NCBI GenBank assembly: GCA_965279195.1
Contig: CBDIHP010000048.1
Coordinates: 186,001-250,000 of the forward strand
Source: CBDIHP01 sp965279195
GTDB taxonomy: Bacteria; Planctomycetota; Planctomycetia; Isosphaerales; Isosphaeraceae
Reading direction: 5' to 3'
Length of the DNA: 64,000 bases
The notes under the pieces are model-generated. The model was not told where the DNA came from, made no database searches, and worked only from the letters and a program-made list of their open reading frames with translations. Shown in pieces: positions 47,286 to 55,440 of the stretch; positions within the stretch are counted from its first letter, which is position 1, and every line of letters begins with the position of its first letter. A program made the position numbers and the translations under genes.

Positions 47286-47393
47286 AGGGTGTCCGCGGGT
47301 GTCGTCTTCGATACCCCGGCCCCGCCCCCGGCCGAACCATCGAACGGATGCGGTCCCGACCGGGGCTTCCGACAACGGAAACCCCCGGGCAAA
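47286..47393. repeat. family C repeat, inverted copy (C3)
   Basis: About 108 bases. The left part GGGTGTCCGCGGGTGTCG...CGATACCCC corresponds to the reverse complement of the right half of C2. The right part GGGGCTTCCGACAACGGAAA...CCGGGCA corresponds to the reverse complement of the left half. The central spacer differs. Confidence 0.68.
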
Positions 47394-47452
47394 CGGAACC
47401 CCGCCGAACGCCGGACGACCCCAGCCACGCTCCCAACCGAGGTCACCCTCCG

Positions 47453-49918
47453 ATGCGCATCCATAAAGGTTCCCTGATCCTCCAGTCGGCGGCGGTCGTC
47501 CTGTTATCGGTCTCCCCCGCGCTCGCCCAGCGCGGGCGGGGCGGCGGCGGGGGCATGCGAGGCGGCGGCGGGGGCGGCATGACCCGGCCCGCCGGCGGCA
47601 TGCAGCGTCCGCAGGGCAACTTCCAGCGCCCGTCCGGCGGCGGCGGCATGACCCGGCCCACCGGGAACTACCAGCGTCCCGGCGGCGGCGGCATGACCCG
47701 GCCGGCGGGTGGCGGCGGGAACCTCCAGCGCCCCGCGGGCGGCGGTGGAGGCGGCGGCAATCGCCCGACGACCCTGCCCGGTAACATCGGCGGCGGTGGC
47801 GGTCAGCGTCCCGGCGGCGGAGGAGGTGCTGGAGCCGGCGGCAACCGTCCGACGACCCTGCCGGGTAACATCGGCGGCGGTGGCGGTCAGCGTCCCGGCG
47901 GCGGAGGAGGTGCTGGAGCCGGCGGCGGCGGCAATCGCCCGACGACCCTGCCCGGTAACATCGGCGGCGGCGGTCAGCGTCCCGGCGGCGGCGGCGCGGG
48001 AGCAGGTGGAGGAACCGGAGGGAACCGTCCGACGACCCTGCCCGGTAACGTCGGCGGCGGCAATCGCCCCGGCGGCGGGGGTGGGGGAGCAGGGACGGGC
48101 GGCGGCACGATCGGCGGCAACCGCCCCGGCGGCGGCAACGGGACCGGCGACCGGCCGGTAACGCTCCCCGGTCAGATCGGCGGCGGCGGCAACGGCAACC
48201 GTCCCCCCTGGGGCGGCAGCGGCGGGACCGGCGATCGACCCACCCTCGGCGGCGGCGGCAACCGCCCCGGCAACCGCCCCGGCGCCAACGGAAACGGGAA
48301 TGGCAGCGGGAACAACTGGGGCAGCGGCAACTGGGGCCTCGGGAACAACAGCGGCAACAACTCCGGCAACAACGTCGTCAACCGGCCGAACAACGGCACC
48401 AATAACGTCGTCAACCGGCCGAACAACAGCACCAACAACGTCAACAACATCAACAACCGGCCGATCAATATCAACAACAACACGAACGTTGTGAATAACA
48501 ACGTCAGCAACAATCGCTACAACAACGTCAGCAACAACCGCAACAACAACTGGGGCGGGAACAACTGGAACGGCAACCGGAGCAACTGGAACGGCAACTG
48601 GAACGGCAATAACTGGGGCGGCAACCGCTGGGGCAACACCACCGTCGTCAACAACTTCCGCGGGCCCGGGTGGTCGGGCGCCCGCTACGGCAACTGGTAT
48701 CACGGCGGCTGGAATAGCGGCAGCTTCTGGACCGGCTTCGGTGTCGGGGCCGTCAGCGGCTGGGGCCTGAACTCGCTCTACCGCCCGAACTACTTCGGAT
48801 CCGGATATGGCTACGGGTTCACCCCGTACGTCCCCTACGCCTGGGCCGCGCCCGTGTACGGCTCGTGGGGATTGGGGACCGTCGGGGCCTCGTGGGTCTA
48901 CTCGGGCTACTACAACCCGTTCCTGACCCCCGCCACCCAGACCGTGGTCGTCCAGCAGCCGACCACCGTGGTCGTCCAGGCCAATCAGCCGGCCCCGACG
49001 CAGTCGGTCGTGGCGTTCGACTACTCCAACCCGATCGACGTGCTCTCCGCGCCCCCCGAGCCCACGGCCGCCGACTCGGCCCAGAAGACCTTCGAACTCG
49101 CCCGGGACAACTTCAAGGCCGGCGACTATGGCCGCGCCCTGTCGCTCGCCGACCAGGCCCTGACCCAGGTCAACAACGACCCGGTCATGCATGAGTTCCG
49201 GGCCCTGTCGCTGTTCGCCCTCAAGCGGTTCGACGAGGCCGCCGCCGTCAACTACGCCGTGCTCACCAACGGGCCCGGCTGGGACTGGCCGACCATGGTC
49301 GGGCTCTACCCCGACGTCGACACCTACACGAACCAACTCCGCGCCCTCGAAGCCGCCTCGAAGGAGAAGCCCGACGCGGCCCCGTTGCAGTTCCTCCTGG
49401 CCTATCACTACATGGTCCAGGGCCACAAGCCCGAGGCCGGCGAGATCTTCGCCAAGGTCGCCGCGCTCCAGCCGAAGGACACCCTCTCGGCCAAGTTCGC
49501 CAAGACCCTCGGCAAGGTCGCCGACCTCAAGGCCCAGCAGGCCAACGCCCCCGCGCCCGCCCCCGCCGATGGGAACGCCGCCCCCAACGCGAACGCCAAT
49601 CAGCCCCCGCCCCTGGCCGCGCCGCCGACGGGGTACTTCGGCTCCTGGGTCGCCAACCCGGCGGACAAGGTGAAGATCAACCTCACACTCTCCGACGACG
49701 GCGGCTTCACCTGGGCCGTCACCGAGAACGGCCAGACCCAGACCATCCAGGGCAAGGCGGGCTACTCCGAGAAGGACGGCATCCTCGTCCTCCAGCAGCA
49801 GGACGGCCCCCCGCTCGCCGGCAAGGTCACCCTCGACCCCGCCAAGGGCACCTTCGCCTTCAAGCCCCCCGACGCCCCCGCCACCGCGCCGGGGTTGGCC
49901 TTCGCGAAGTCCAGCTAA
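47453..49918 (+). CDS. secreted Gly/Asn-rich repeat protein with TPR domain
   Basis: An 821-residue exported protein. Signal peptide MRIHKGSLILQSAAVVLLSVSPALAQ (about 1-26). A low-complexity Gly/Pro/Arg part with tandem NRPTTLPGNIGGGGGQRPGG units follows (about 28-220), then an Asn/Gly-rich stretch (NNVNNINNRPININNN) to about 400, and a Tyr/Gly/Trp-rich segment (GPGWSGARYGNWYHGGWNSG; to about 500). Next come TPR-like helices (about 535-690: TFELARDNFKAGDYGRALSLADQALTQVNNDP) and a C-terminal beta domain with YFGSWVANPADKVKINLTLSDDGGFTWAV. The Gly/Asn tracts suggest a surface fibre or matrix protein. ATG 47453 has GAGG ten bases upstream. The tandem repeat lies at DNA level too. Confidence 0.78.
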   Translation: MRIHKGSLILQSAAVVLLSVSPALAQRGRGGGGGMRGGGGGGMTRPAGGMQRPQGNFQRPSGGGGMTRPTGNYQRPGGGGMTRPAGGGGNLQRPAGGGGGGGNRPTTLPGNIGGGGGQRPGGGGGAGAGGNRPTTLPGNIGGGGGQRPGGGGGAGAGGGGNRPTTLPGNIGGGGQRPGGGGAGAGGGTGGNRPTTLPGNVGGGNRPGGGGGGAGTGGGTIGGNRPGGGNGTGDRPVTLPGQIGGGGNGNRPPWGGSGGTGDRPTLGGGGNRPGNRPGANGNGNGSGNNWGSGNWGLGNNSGNNSGNNVVNRPNNGTNNVVNRPNNSTNNVNNINNRPININNNTNVVNNNVSNNRYNNVSNNRNNNWGGNNWNGNRSNWNGNWNGNNWGGNRWGNTTVVNNFRGPGWSGARYGNWYHGGWNSGSFWTGFGVGAVSGWGLNSLYRPNYFGSGYGYGFTPYVPYAWAAPVYGSWGLGTVGASWVYSGYYNPFLTPATQTVVVQQPTTVVVQANQPAPTQSVVAFDYSNPIDVLSAPPEPTAADSAQKTFELARDNFKAGDYGRALSLADQALTQVNNDPVMHEFRALSLFALKRFDEAAAVNYAVLTNGPGWDWPTMVGLYPDVDTYTNQLRALEAASKEKPDAAPLQFLLAYHYMVQGHKPEAGEIFAKVAALQPKDTLSAKFAKTLGKVADLKAQQANAPAPAPADGNAAPNANANQPPPLAAPPTGYFGSWVANPADKVKINLTLSDDGGFTWAVTENGQTQTIQGKAGYSEKDGILVLQQQDGPPLAGKVTLDPAKGTFAFKPPDAPATAPGLAFAKSS
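47755..48060 (+). repeat. coding minisatellite in the Gly-rich protein gene
   Basis: Four imperfect direct repeats of about 84-91 bases starting near 47755, 47840, 47930 and 48021. Each begins AACCGTCCGACGACCCTGCC or a close variant and is followed by a GGTAAC(A/G)TCGGCGGCGG tail. The unit encodes NRPTTLPGNIGGGGGQRPGG plus a variable glycine run. Confidence 0.75.
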
Positions 49919-50332
49919 TCTGGAGTGCGGGAGCGAAGTTGCCGCTTTCGCTCCCGATACCCTCCGAGAGAATGGGGCGTGAGTCGGGCTCGCTACTCGC
50001 CTTGCGCCGGCGCTGGGCGCGGGTCTCCCGACCCCGCCCCCACATCCGCCACGCCGTACCAGCAAACCGGGTCTCCCGACCCGGACCGAAATCGCCCTCG
50101 AACATCCGGGCCTTGGATTCCTGGGTCTGGAGACCCGCCCCTGTGGTACCGCGTCTCGGGGCAAGGGCGGGGTCGGGAGACCCGCGCCCAGCGCCGGCGC
50201 GTCCGGGTCCCGGCCCTCTCGGAATGCATCAGCTCCTCTCCCGCACTCCGGAGGGCGGCTTGACGGGTCGGCGCCAGGGGGCGACACTGGGGCTCCTCAC
50301 CACGTGCTGTCCCCGGATCAACGAGTCGCGCG
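49919..50332. other. 414-base spacer between the Gly-rich gene and cstA
   Basis: It holds a hairpin near 49929-49955 (GGGAGCGAA/TTCGCTCCC, no T-run) that may act as a terminator, and then the longest family A copy. The last 130 bases before cstA show no consensus promoter I can support. Confidence 0.5.
50004..50200. repeat. family A four-hairpin repeat, largest copy (A4)
   Basis: 197 bases with perfect 36-bp terminal inverted repeats (50004-50039 and 50165-50200), each starting GCGCCGGCGCTGGGCGCGGG when read inward. It contains four small hairpins: GGGTCTCCCGACCC twice on the left, then GGGTCTGGAGACCC and GGTCGGGAGACC on the right. Confidence 0.85.
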
Positions 50333-52432
50333 ATGACGAATGTTACGGCCATGCCCGTCATGCTGGGCGTCCTGGCGATCATGGCGGTCGCCTACCGATA
50401 TTACTCCGCCTTCCTCGCCGCCAAGGTCGCCGTCCTCGACCCCGATCGCGTCACGCCGGCCCACACCAAGTACGACGGCCAGAACTTCCACCCCACGAAC
50501 CGCTGGGTCCTCTTCGGCCACCACTTCGCCGCCATCTCCGGCGCCGGCCCCTTGATCGGCCCCGTCCTGGCGATCCAGTTCGGCTACATGCCGGGCCTCA
50601 TCTGGCTCGTCGTCGGCGTGTGCCTGGCCGGCGCGGTGCAGGACATGATGGTCCTCGCCGCCTCGACCCGCCGCGGCGGCCTGAGCCTCGCCGGGATCGC
50701 CAAGGCCGAGATCGGCCCCGTCGCCGGCGGCGCGACGGCCGTGGCAATCCTTTATGTGATTATCATCGCCCTCGCCGGGCTCGGCATCGTCGTGGTCAAG
50801 GCCCTCGGCGGCGAGGAGGTCGCCATGAAGGCCGGCACCCGCATCGTCCTGCCCGAAGGGGCCCCCTTCGAGTCGATCCACGCGCCCAACCGGCCCACCA
50901 TCTATCCGATCCCGTCCGAGTCGACCTACCACTACGGCGACGGCAAGGACGACTCGATGACCTTCCACGAGTCGTTCAGGCTCGCCGTCCCCGCCGGCCA
51001 GACCCTCCGTGGCAACAAGGCCGGCCCCGGCTGGACACTGCCCGAGGGGGCCAAGCGGCTCGTCCCCGGCTCGTCCTGGGGGGCATTCACCATCGCCTGC
51101 ACCGTGCCCATCGCGCTCGGGGTCGGCTGGTACATGTATCGCTTCCGCAAGGGGAAGGTCGTCGAGGCGTCGATCATCGGCGCCATCGGCGTGCTGGGTG
51201 CCACGGTCGCCGGCGCGTCGATCCCCGGCTCGCCGCTCGAACGCTACTTCCTCTGGACCCGCGAGCAGACGATCTTCGCCATCGCCGCCTACGGCTTCGT
51301 CGCCTCGATCCTGCCGGTCTGGCTGCTGCTCTGCCCGCGCGACTACCTGTCGAGCTTCCTCAAGATCGGCACCATCGGATTGCTCGTCTTCGGCGTGATC
51401 CTCGCCAACCCGAAGCTCGAGGCCCCCGCGATCAACCCCGTCTTCCAGAACGGAGGCGGCCCGTACTTCGACGGCCCCATCTTCCCCTATGTGTTCATCT
51501 GCATCATGTGCGGGGCCATCTCCGGGTTCCACGCCCTCGTCTCCTCCGGCACGACCCCCAAGATGGTCGACAAGGAGACCGACATCCGCATGATCGGCTA
51601 CGGCGCGATGCTCATGGAAGGGCTCGTCGGCGTCGTCGCCCTGATCGCCGCCGCCGCCCTGCCCAACTCGATGTATTACGACATCAACATCGACCTGGCT
51701 CGCCGGCCGCAGTTCCAGCAGGCGCTCAAGGCGCTGGACGTCGACCACGACGGCGGCGAACTCGTGCAGATGGAAAAGGATGTGCAGGAGTCGCTCCACG
51801 GCCGGACCGGCGGGGCGGTGACCCTGGCCGTCGGCATGGCCCGGATCTTCACCCGCGCCGTCCCCGGCCTCGAAGGGCTCGTGGGCTACTGGTACCACTT
51901 CGCCATCATGTTCGAGGCGCTGTTCATCCTGACGACGATCGATACGGGTACGCGAATCGGTCGGTTCATGGTCCAGGAGTTCCTTTCGAAGATCTACCCG
52001 AAGTTCGGCGACCTAGACTGGCTCCCCGGCTCGATCATCGCCACCTCGCTCGTCGTGTTCGGCTGGGGCTACTTCATCTACACCGGCTCGGTGGAGACCA
52101 TCTGGCCGATGTTCGGGATGGCCAATCAGCTCCTGGCCGTGATCGCGCTCAGCATCGTGACGACCGCCCTCGTGAACGCGGGGCGTGTCCGCTACGCGAC
52201 CTGCACCATCCTGCCGATGATCTTCGTCGGGACGACCACCTCGACGACCGGCTACTATGAGATCACGGGCAAGTTCTACAAGATGACCCAGGTGCCCGCG
52301 ACCGCCCTCAAGGGCTATCTCAACATCGGCTTCACCGCGATGCTCCTGGTGTGCGTGGCCATCATCCTTCTCGCCGCCGTGAGGCGTTGGTGGCTCGTGC
52401 TCGCCGGACGCGTCCCGGCCGCGACGGCATGA
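50333..52432 (+). CDS. cstA: carbon starvation protein A (peptide/pyruvate transporter family)
   Basis: A 699-residue integral membrane protein of the CstA/BtsT family, which imports peptides or pyruvate during carbon limitation. The family start MLGVLAIMAVAYRYYSAFLAAKV...DPDRVTPAHTKYDGQNFHPTNRWVLFGHHFAAISGAGPLIGPVLAIQFGYMPGLIWLVVG is very well conserved. The later TM region includes ISGFHALVSSGTTPKMVDKETDIRMIGYGAMLMEGLVGVVALI and FLSKIYPKFGDLDWLPGSIIATSLVVFGWGYFIYTGSVETIWPMFGMANQLL. Length is normal. Its stop overlaps the start of an M23 peptidase gene by four bases (ATGA), so the two are co-translated. The usual small partner YbdD/YjiX is not next to it. Confidence 0.93.
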   Translation: MTNVTAMPVMLGVLAIMAVAYRYYSAFLAAKVAVLDPDRVTPAHTKYDGQNFHPTNRWVLFGHHFAAISGAGPLIGPVLAIQFGYMPGLIWLVVGVCLAGAVQDMMVLAASTRRGGLSLAGIAKAEIGPVAGGATAVAILYVIIIALAGLGIVVVKALGGEEVAMKAGTRIVLPEGAPFESIHAPNRPTIYPIPSESTYHYGDGKDDSMTFHESFRLAVPAGQTLRGNKAGPGWTLPEGAKRLVPGSSWGAFTIACTVPIALGVGWYMYRFRKGKVVEASIIGAIGVLGATVAGASIPGSPLERYFLWTREQTIFAIAAYGFVASILPVWLLLCPRDYLSSFLKIGTIGLLVFGVILANPKLEAPAINPVFQNGGGPYFDGPIFPYVFICIMCGAISGFHALVSSGTTPKMVDKETDIRMIGYGAMLMEGLVGVVALIAAAALPNSMYYDINIDLARRPQFQQALKALDVDHDGGELVQMEKDVQESLHGRTGGAVTLAVGMARIFTRAVPGLEGLVGYWYHFAIMFEALFILTTIDTGTRIGRFMVQEFLSKIYPKFGDLDWLPGSIIATSLVVFGWGYFIYTGSVETIWPMFGMANQLLAVIALSIVTTALVNAGRVRYATCTILPMIFVGTTTSTTGYYEITGKFYKMTQVPATALKGYLNIGFTAMLLVCVAIILLAAVRRWWLVLAGRVPAATA

Positions 52433-53520
52433 CCAACACGATGAAACCGATCTGGCGCGACGTCCTGTTCTCGACGCTCCACCTGGCGTCGTCTATCGCC
52501 CTGCTGCTCCTGGGCGCAACGGCGTACCTGCTGGGGATGCTGCCGAACCTCCTGGTCGTCTTCCTGATGGGAATGGCGGCCTACACGATCTTGAGCCGGG
52601 CGATCCAGGCCTACCGGCGCGACCTCGCGCCGGGCTGGATCCTCCGGCCGCTGGCGGCGGGGTGGCGGACACAGACGTTGCAGTTCGTGCTGCGGCTCCA
52701 GTTCTGGATCCTGGTCGCCTACAGCCTCAGGCTCGCGCTGATCCCCGCCCAGTTCTCGCCCGGGGAATGGTCGCAGATCAACGTGATGTTGGCCGGGGCC
52801 TGGTTCGTCTCGGTCCTGGGCCTGTTCCTGCCGTTCCGCACGGTCCGGCTGTCGTCGAACCTCGTCTACGTCGCCGGCGTCCTCGTGCTCGCCTCGCTCT
52901 GCATCGAGGCCGTCCGCTCGCCCGACCAGGACGCCGTCGCCATCGACGCTCCGTTCGACGGCGATTGGCTGGTGGTGCAGGGGGGGATGGGTTCGTTGGT
53001 GAACCATCACGCCCCGATCAAGGCCCAGCGCCACGCGCTCGACCTCGCCCGCGTCGTCGACGGCCAGCTCCGCACCGGCGACCCCAACTCTCTGACCTCC
53101 TACGCCTCCTTCGACCGCCCGATCCTCGCCCCGGCCGACGGCAAGATCGTCAAGGCCCTCGCCGACCGCCCCGACATCGCCATCGGCGAGCCCGGCGACC
53201 TCGACGTCCTCCAGGGCAATCACCTGATCCTCGAAATCGCCCCCGAGCGTTACGTCCTCCTCGCCCACCTCAAAAAAGGCAGCCTGACCGCCAAGGAAGG
53301 CGACGTTGTCAAACGAGGCCAGGAGATCGCCCGCTGCGGCAACTCGGGAAACACCACCTTCCCCCACCTCCACCTCCAGATCCAGGACCGCCCGGCCTTC
53401 GGCGGAATGGACGTCGCCACCTCCCCCATCACCTTCGCGAACGCCGACCGCCTCCGTTCCAGCCGATCCTCCAACCCCGCCGACTCCCTCCGCCGCAACG
53501 ACATCATCCGGACGCGGTAG
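52429..53520 (+). CDS. membrane-bound M23 peptidase (LytM-like)
   Basis: A 363-residue protein with several N-terminal membrane helices (about 13-60 and 85-160), then an M23/LytM zinc peptidase domain. Zinc ligands are seen as HALD (His202 and Asp205) and the HLH pair (His313 and His315, in FPHLHLQI). Around them are PILAPADGKIVKAL and GQEIARCGNSGN typical of the fold. M23 enzymes cut peptidoglycan cross-links. Coupled to cstA by a four-base overlap, an unusual partner; a joint role in nutrient starvation is speculative. The N-terminal membrane part is larger than that of most LytM proteins. Confidence 0.86.
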   Translation: MTNTMKPIWRDVLFSTLHLASSIALLLLGATAYLLGMLPNLLVVFLMGMAAYTILSRAIQAYRRDLAPGWILRPLAAGWRTQTLQFVLRLQFWILVAYSLRLALIPAQFSPGEWSQINVMLAGAWFVSVLGLFLPFRTVRLSSNLVYVAGVLVLASLCIEAVRSPDQDAVAIDAPFDGDWLVVQGGMGSLVNHHAPIKAQRHALDLARVVDGQLRTGDPNSLTSYASFDRPILAPADGKIVKALADRPDIAIGEPGDLDVLQGNHLILEIAPERYVLLAHLKKGSLTAKEGDVVKRGQEIARCGNSGNTTFPHLHLQIQDRPAFGGMDVATSPITFANADRLRSSRSSNPADSLRRNDIIRTR

Positions 53521-53533
53521 GCCGTGGAAATTG
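53521..53533. other. short gap after the M23 gene
   Basis: The remainder of this spacer is occupied by family E copy E3 and family B copy B7. Confidence 0.4.
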
Positions 53534-53610
53534 CCCCAAACCCAGAATCCCGAAACGAACCCATTTCCACACAGATCATTGTCAGATCAAGGGTTAACTG
53601 CAAACATCCC
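53534..53610. repeat. family E repeat (E3)
   Basis: Shares CCCAAACCCAGAATCCCG, AACGAACCCATTTC, GATCATTG and a final GTTAACTGCAAACATCCC with E1 and E2. It directly abuts family B copy B7 with no gap. Confidence 0.55.
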
Positions 53611-53736
53611 GTAGGGCGCGCTGCGACGCGTACCCGCGTCCATCGCATCGTTCAGGGCCCCGGCCGCGCGGGCAGGTCGGATGAGCCGCCCGCTCCCTTG
53701 GGGGGCGGTGGACGCGAGAACGCGTCGCAGCACACC
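53611..53736. repeat. family B palindromic repeat (B7)
   Basis: 126 bases starting GTAGGGCGCGCTGCGACGCG and ending GTCGCAGCACACCC, an imperfect inverted repeat very similar to B1 at 1601 (shared core GCTGCGACGCGTAC.CGCGTCCA). Confidence 0.68.
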
Positions 53737-54104
53737 CAAACGTCAACGCGTCGGTTCGAAATGGGGGAACAAAGCCAAAGACGGCGTCAAGGCAGGTTCT
53801 TGCATCACGCGGCAGGCAGATTCGCGTCCAATGCTTGTACACAGTAGCAACTCGGATCCGATCCCTCCGAATTGCCAAAGAGCCCTCTGGATCATCAGAC
53901 GACAAACTGCAAAGGAAATGCGGCGTAAATTGCCCAGAATTTCATGGCTATGTCGGTAGGATCGGCAAAATCGATATCTGTTGTAGAATTGGATCGGAGT
54001 CGCCCTCCCGGTGAACCGTTCTCAAGCACCTGGGGTAACGCCCCGGCCTGCCCGCGCGATATCCTATCTTCTGAATCCGATGGGGGATGCGCGGGGATGT
54101 GCGG
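53737..54104. other. A+T-richer spacer before the acyltransferase gene
   Basis: About 370 bases with more A+T than flanking genes. No gene with coding character is visible on either strand and no consensus promoter is clear. It probably contains the upstream region of the acyltransferase gene. Confidence 0.4.
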
Positions 54105-55238
54105 ATGAACCGACACGGCGGGCTGGACGTCTTGCGGGCGGTGGCGATCGTCCTGGTCATCGTCCACCACGTCCCGATCTTCGAGACCCAGTCGGGCGTC
54201 CTGGCGCCGCTGATTAACGCGTTCGACCGCTTCGGCTGGTCGGGGGTGGACCTGTTCTTCGTGCTGAGCGGGTTCCTGATCGGCGGCCTGATCTTCAATG
54301 AGATCTGGACGCACGGCTCGTTCGACCCCCGACGGTTCCTGGCTCGCAGGTTGTTGCGTATCTGGCCATCGTATTATCTGCTCGTCCTGGCCTCCGGGGG
54401 CGTCATGGCGATCGGCTTGGGGATCGCCGGAGCAGTGCGGGAGGTCGTGCCAAACTTCTTGCACTACCAGAATTACGTCAATTCGCGCACCATCCTGATG
54501 CATACCTGGAGCCTGGCCGTCGAGGAGCATTTCTACGTCCTCCTGCCGCTCGTCGTCGTGCTCTTCCCCTGGAGGAGGGGGAAGGGGAGTTCTCCCCGAT
54601 GCCTGGTCGCGGTCCTGATGCTCACCCTCCCGGCGTCCCTCGGTGCAAGATATTACACAGCAAGCACTTCACCCTACTCCCTGCCCCTCTATTACAATCC
54701 GACCCACCACCGGATCGATGCCCTGGCGTTCGGTGTCCTCCTGGCCTACCTGCGCGGGTTTCATTCGTCCTGGTATGAGGCGATCCGACGACGAGGTCTG
54801 CTTTTGCTTTGTCTGGGACTCGTCTTGCTTTTTCCTGCAATGGCCTGGGACCGTTCGGACCTTCGCCTGGCGACCTGGGGCCTCACCTCCCTCTACCTCG
54901 GCTATGGCCTCCTCGTGGTCTTCGTCGATACCCTGCCGGCCTCCACCTGGGACCGCCTGGGCACGATCCGCCGCATCGGCATGGCCAGCTATCCCATCTA
55001 CCTCTGGCACGTCCTGGCCGCGAAGTTTCCCCTGAAACTCGCCGTCGAGGCCGGATGGTTCGCCGGACTGAATCAGGATGTCCGCTGGCTCCTCGTGACG
55101 GCCCTGATGCTCGCCTCGTCGGTCGTCGTCGGGATCGTCCTGGGCGACCTCGTCGAGAACCCGGTCTCACGGCTCCGCGACCGCTACGCCCCCGCCCGGG
55201 CCCGTGCGATCGAGCCGGATACGCAACAGGCCGCGTAA
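54105..55238 (+). CDS. acyltransferase 3 family membrane protein (OafA-like)
   Basis: A 377-residue multi-pass protein that would transfer acyl groups (commonly acetyl) onto surface glycans. It shows the family's N-terminal GGLDVLRAVAIVLVIVHHVPIFE (with the catalytic His-His pair near residue 22), GWSGVDLFFVLSGFLIGGLIFNEIWTHG, FLARRLLRIWPSYYLLVL and TWSLAVEEHFYVLLPLVVV. About ten hydrophobic helices run to the C-terminus, and the end is basic. ATG 54105 is chosen; an upstream ATG at 54087 is possible. It is a single gene followed after about 200 bases by the sugar cluster, with no clear link. Confidence 0.86.
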   Translation: MNRHGGLDVLRAVAIVLVIVHHVPIFETQSGVLAPLINAFDRFGWSGVDLFFVLSGFLIGGLIFNEIWTHGSFDPRRFLARRLLRIWPSYYLLVLASGGVMAIGLGIAGAVREVVPNFLHYQNYVNSRTILMHTWSLAVEEHFYVLLPLVVVLFPWRRGKGSSPRCLVAVLMLTLPASLGARYYTASTSPYSLPLYYNPTHHRIDALAFGVLLAYLRGFHSSWYEAIRRRGLLLLCLGLVLLFPAMAWDRSDLRLATWGLTSLYLGYGLLVVFVDTLPASTWDRLGTIRRIGMASYPIYLWHVLAAKFPLKLAVEAGWFAGLNQDVRWLLVTALMLASSVVVGIVLGDLVENPVSRLRDRYAPARARAIEPDTQQAA

Positions 55239-55440
55239 GGCGCGACGATCTTCGTTGGGTTGGACGTTTTTATTCGCTTTCCGCTCGCCGCGGAACGGCG
55301 TTCCGCCGCGCGACCCTTCCCCGCCGGGCGACGGCCGATCATAATGTGCCCCGCCCGAACGTGCGGGCCCGGGACGGGTTGCGGCTCCCGGGCGGCGGGC
55401 TTGCAGGATTCCTCGGGGTGGCGAAGGAAGGGGCGCATCG

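Noticed and set aside
47504..50287. A 927-codon open frame on the minus strand opposite the Gly/Asn-rich gene
   Set aside because: Composition is dominated by Val/Ala/Gly runs reflecting the antisense of the minisatellite; the plus-strand gene has signal peptide and TPR helices.
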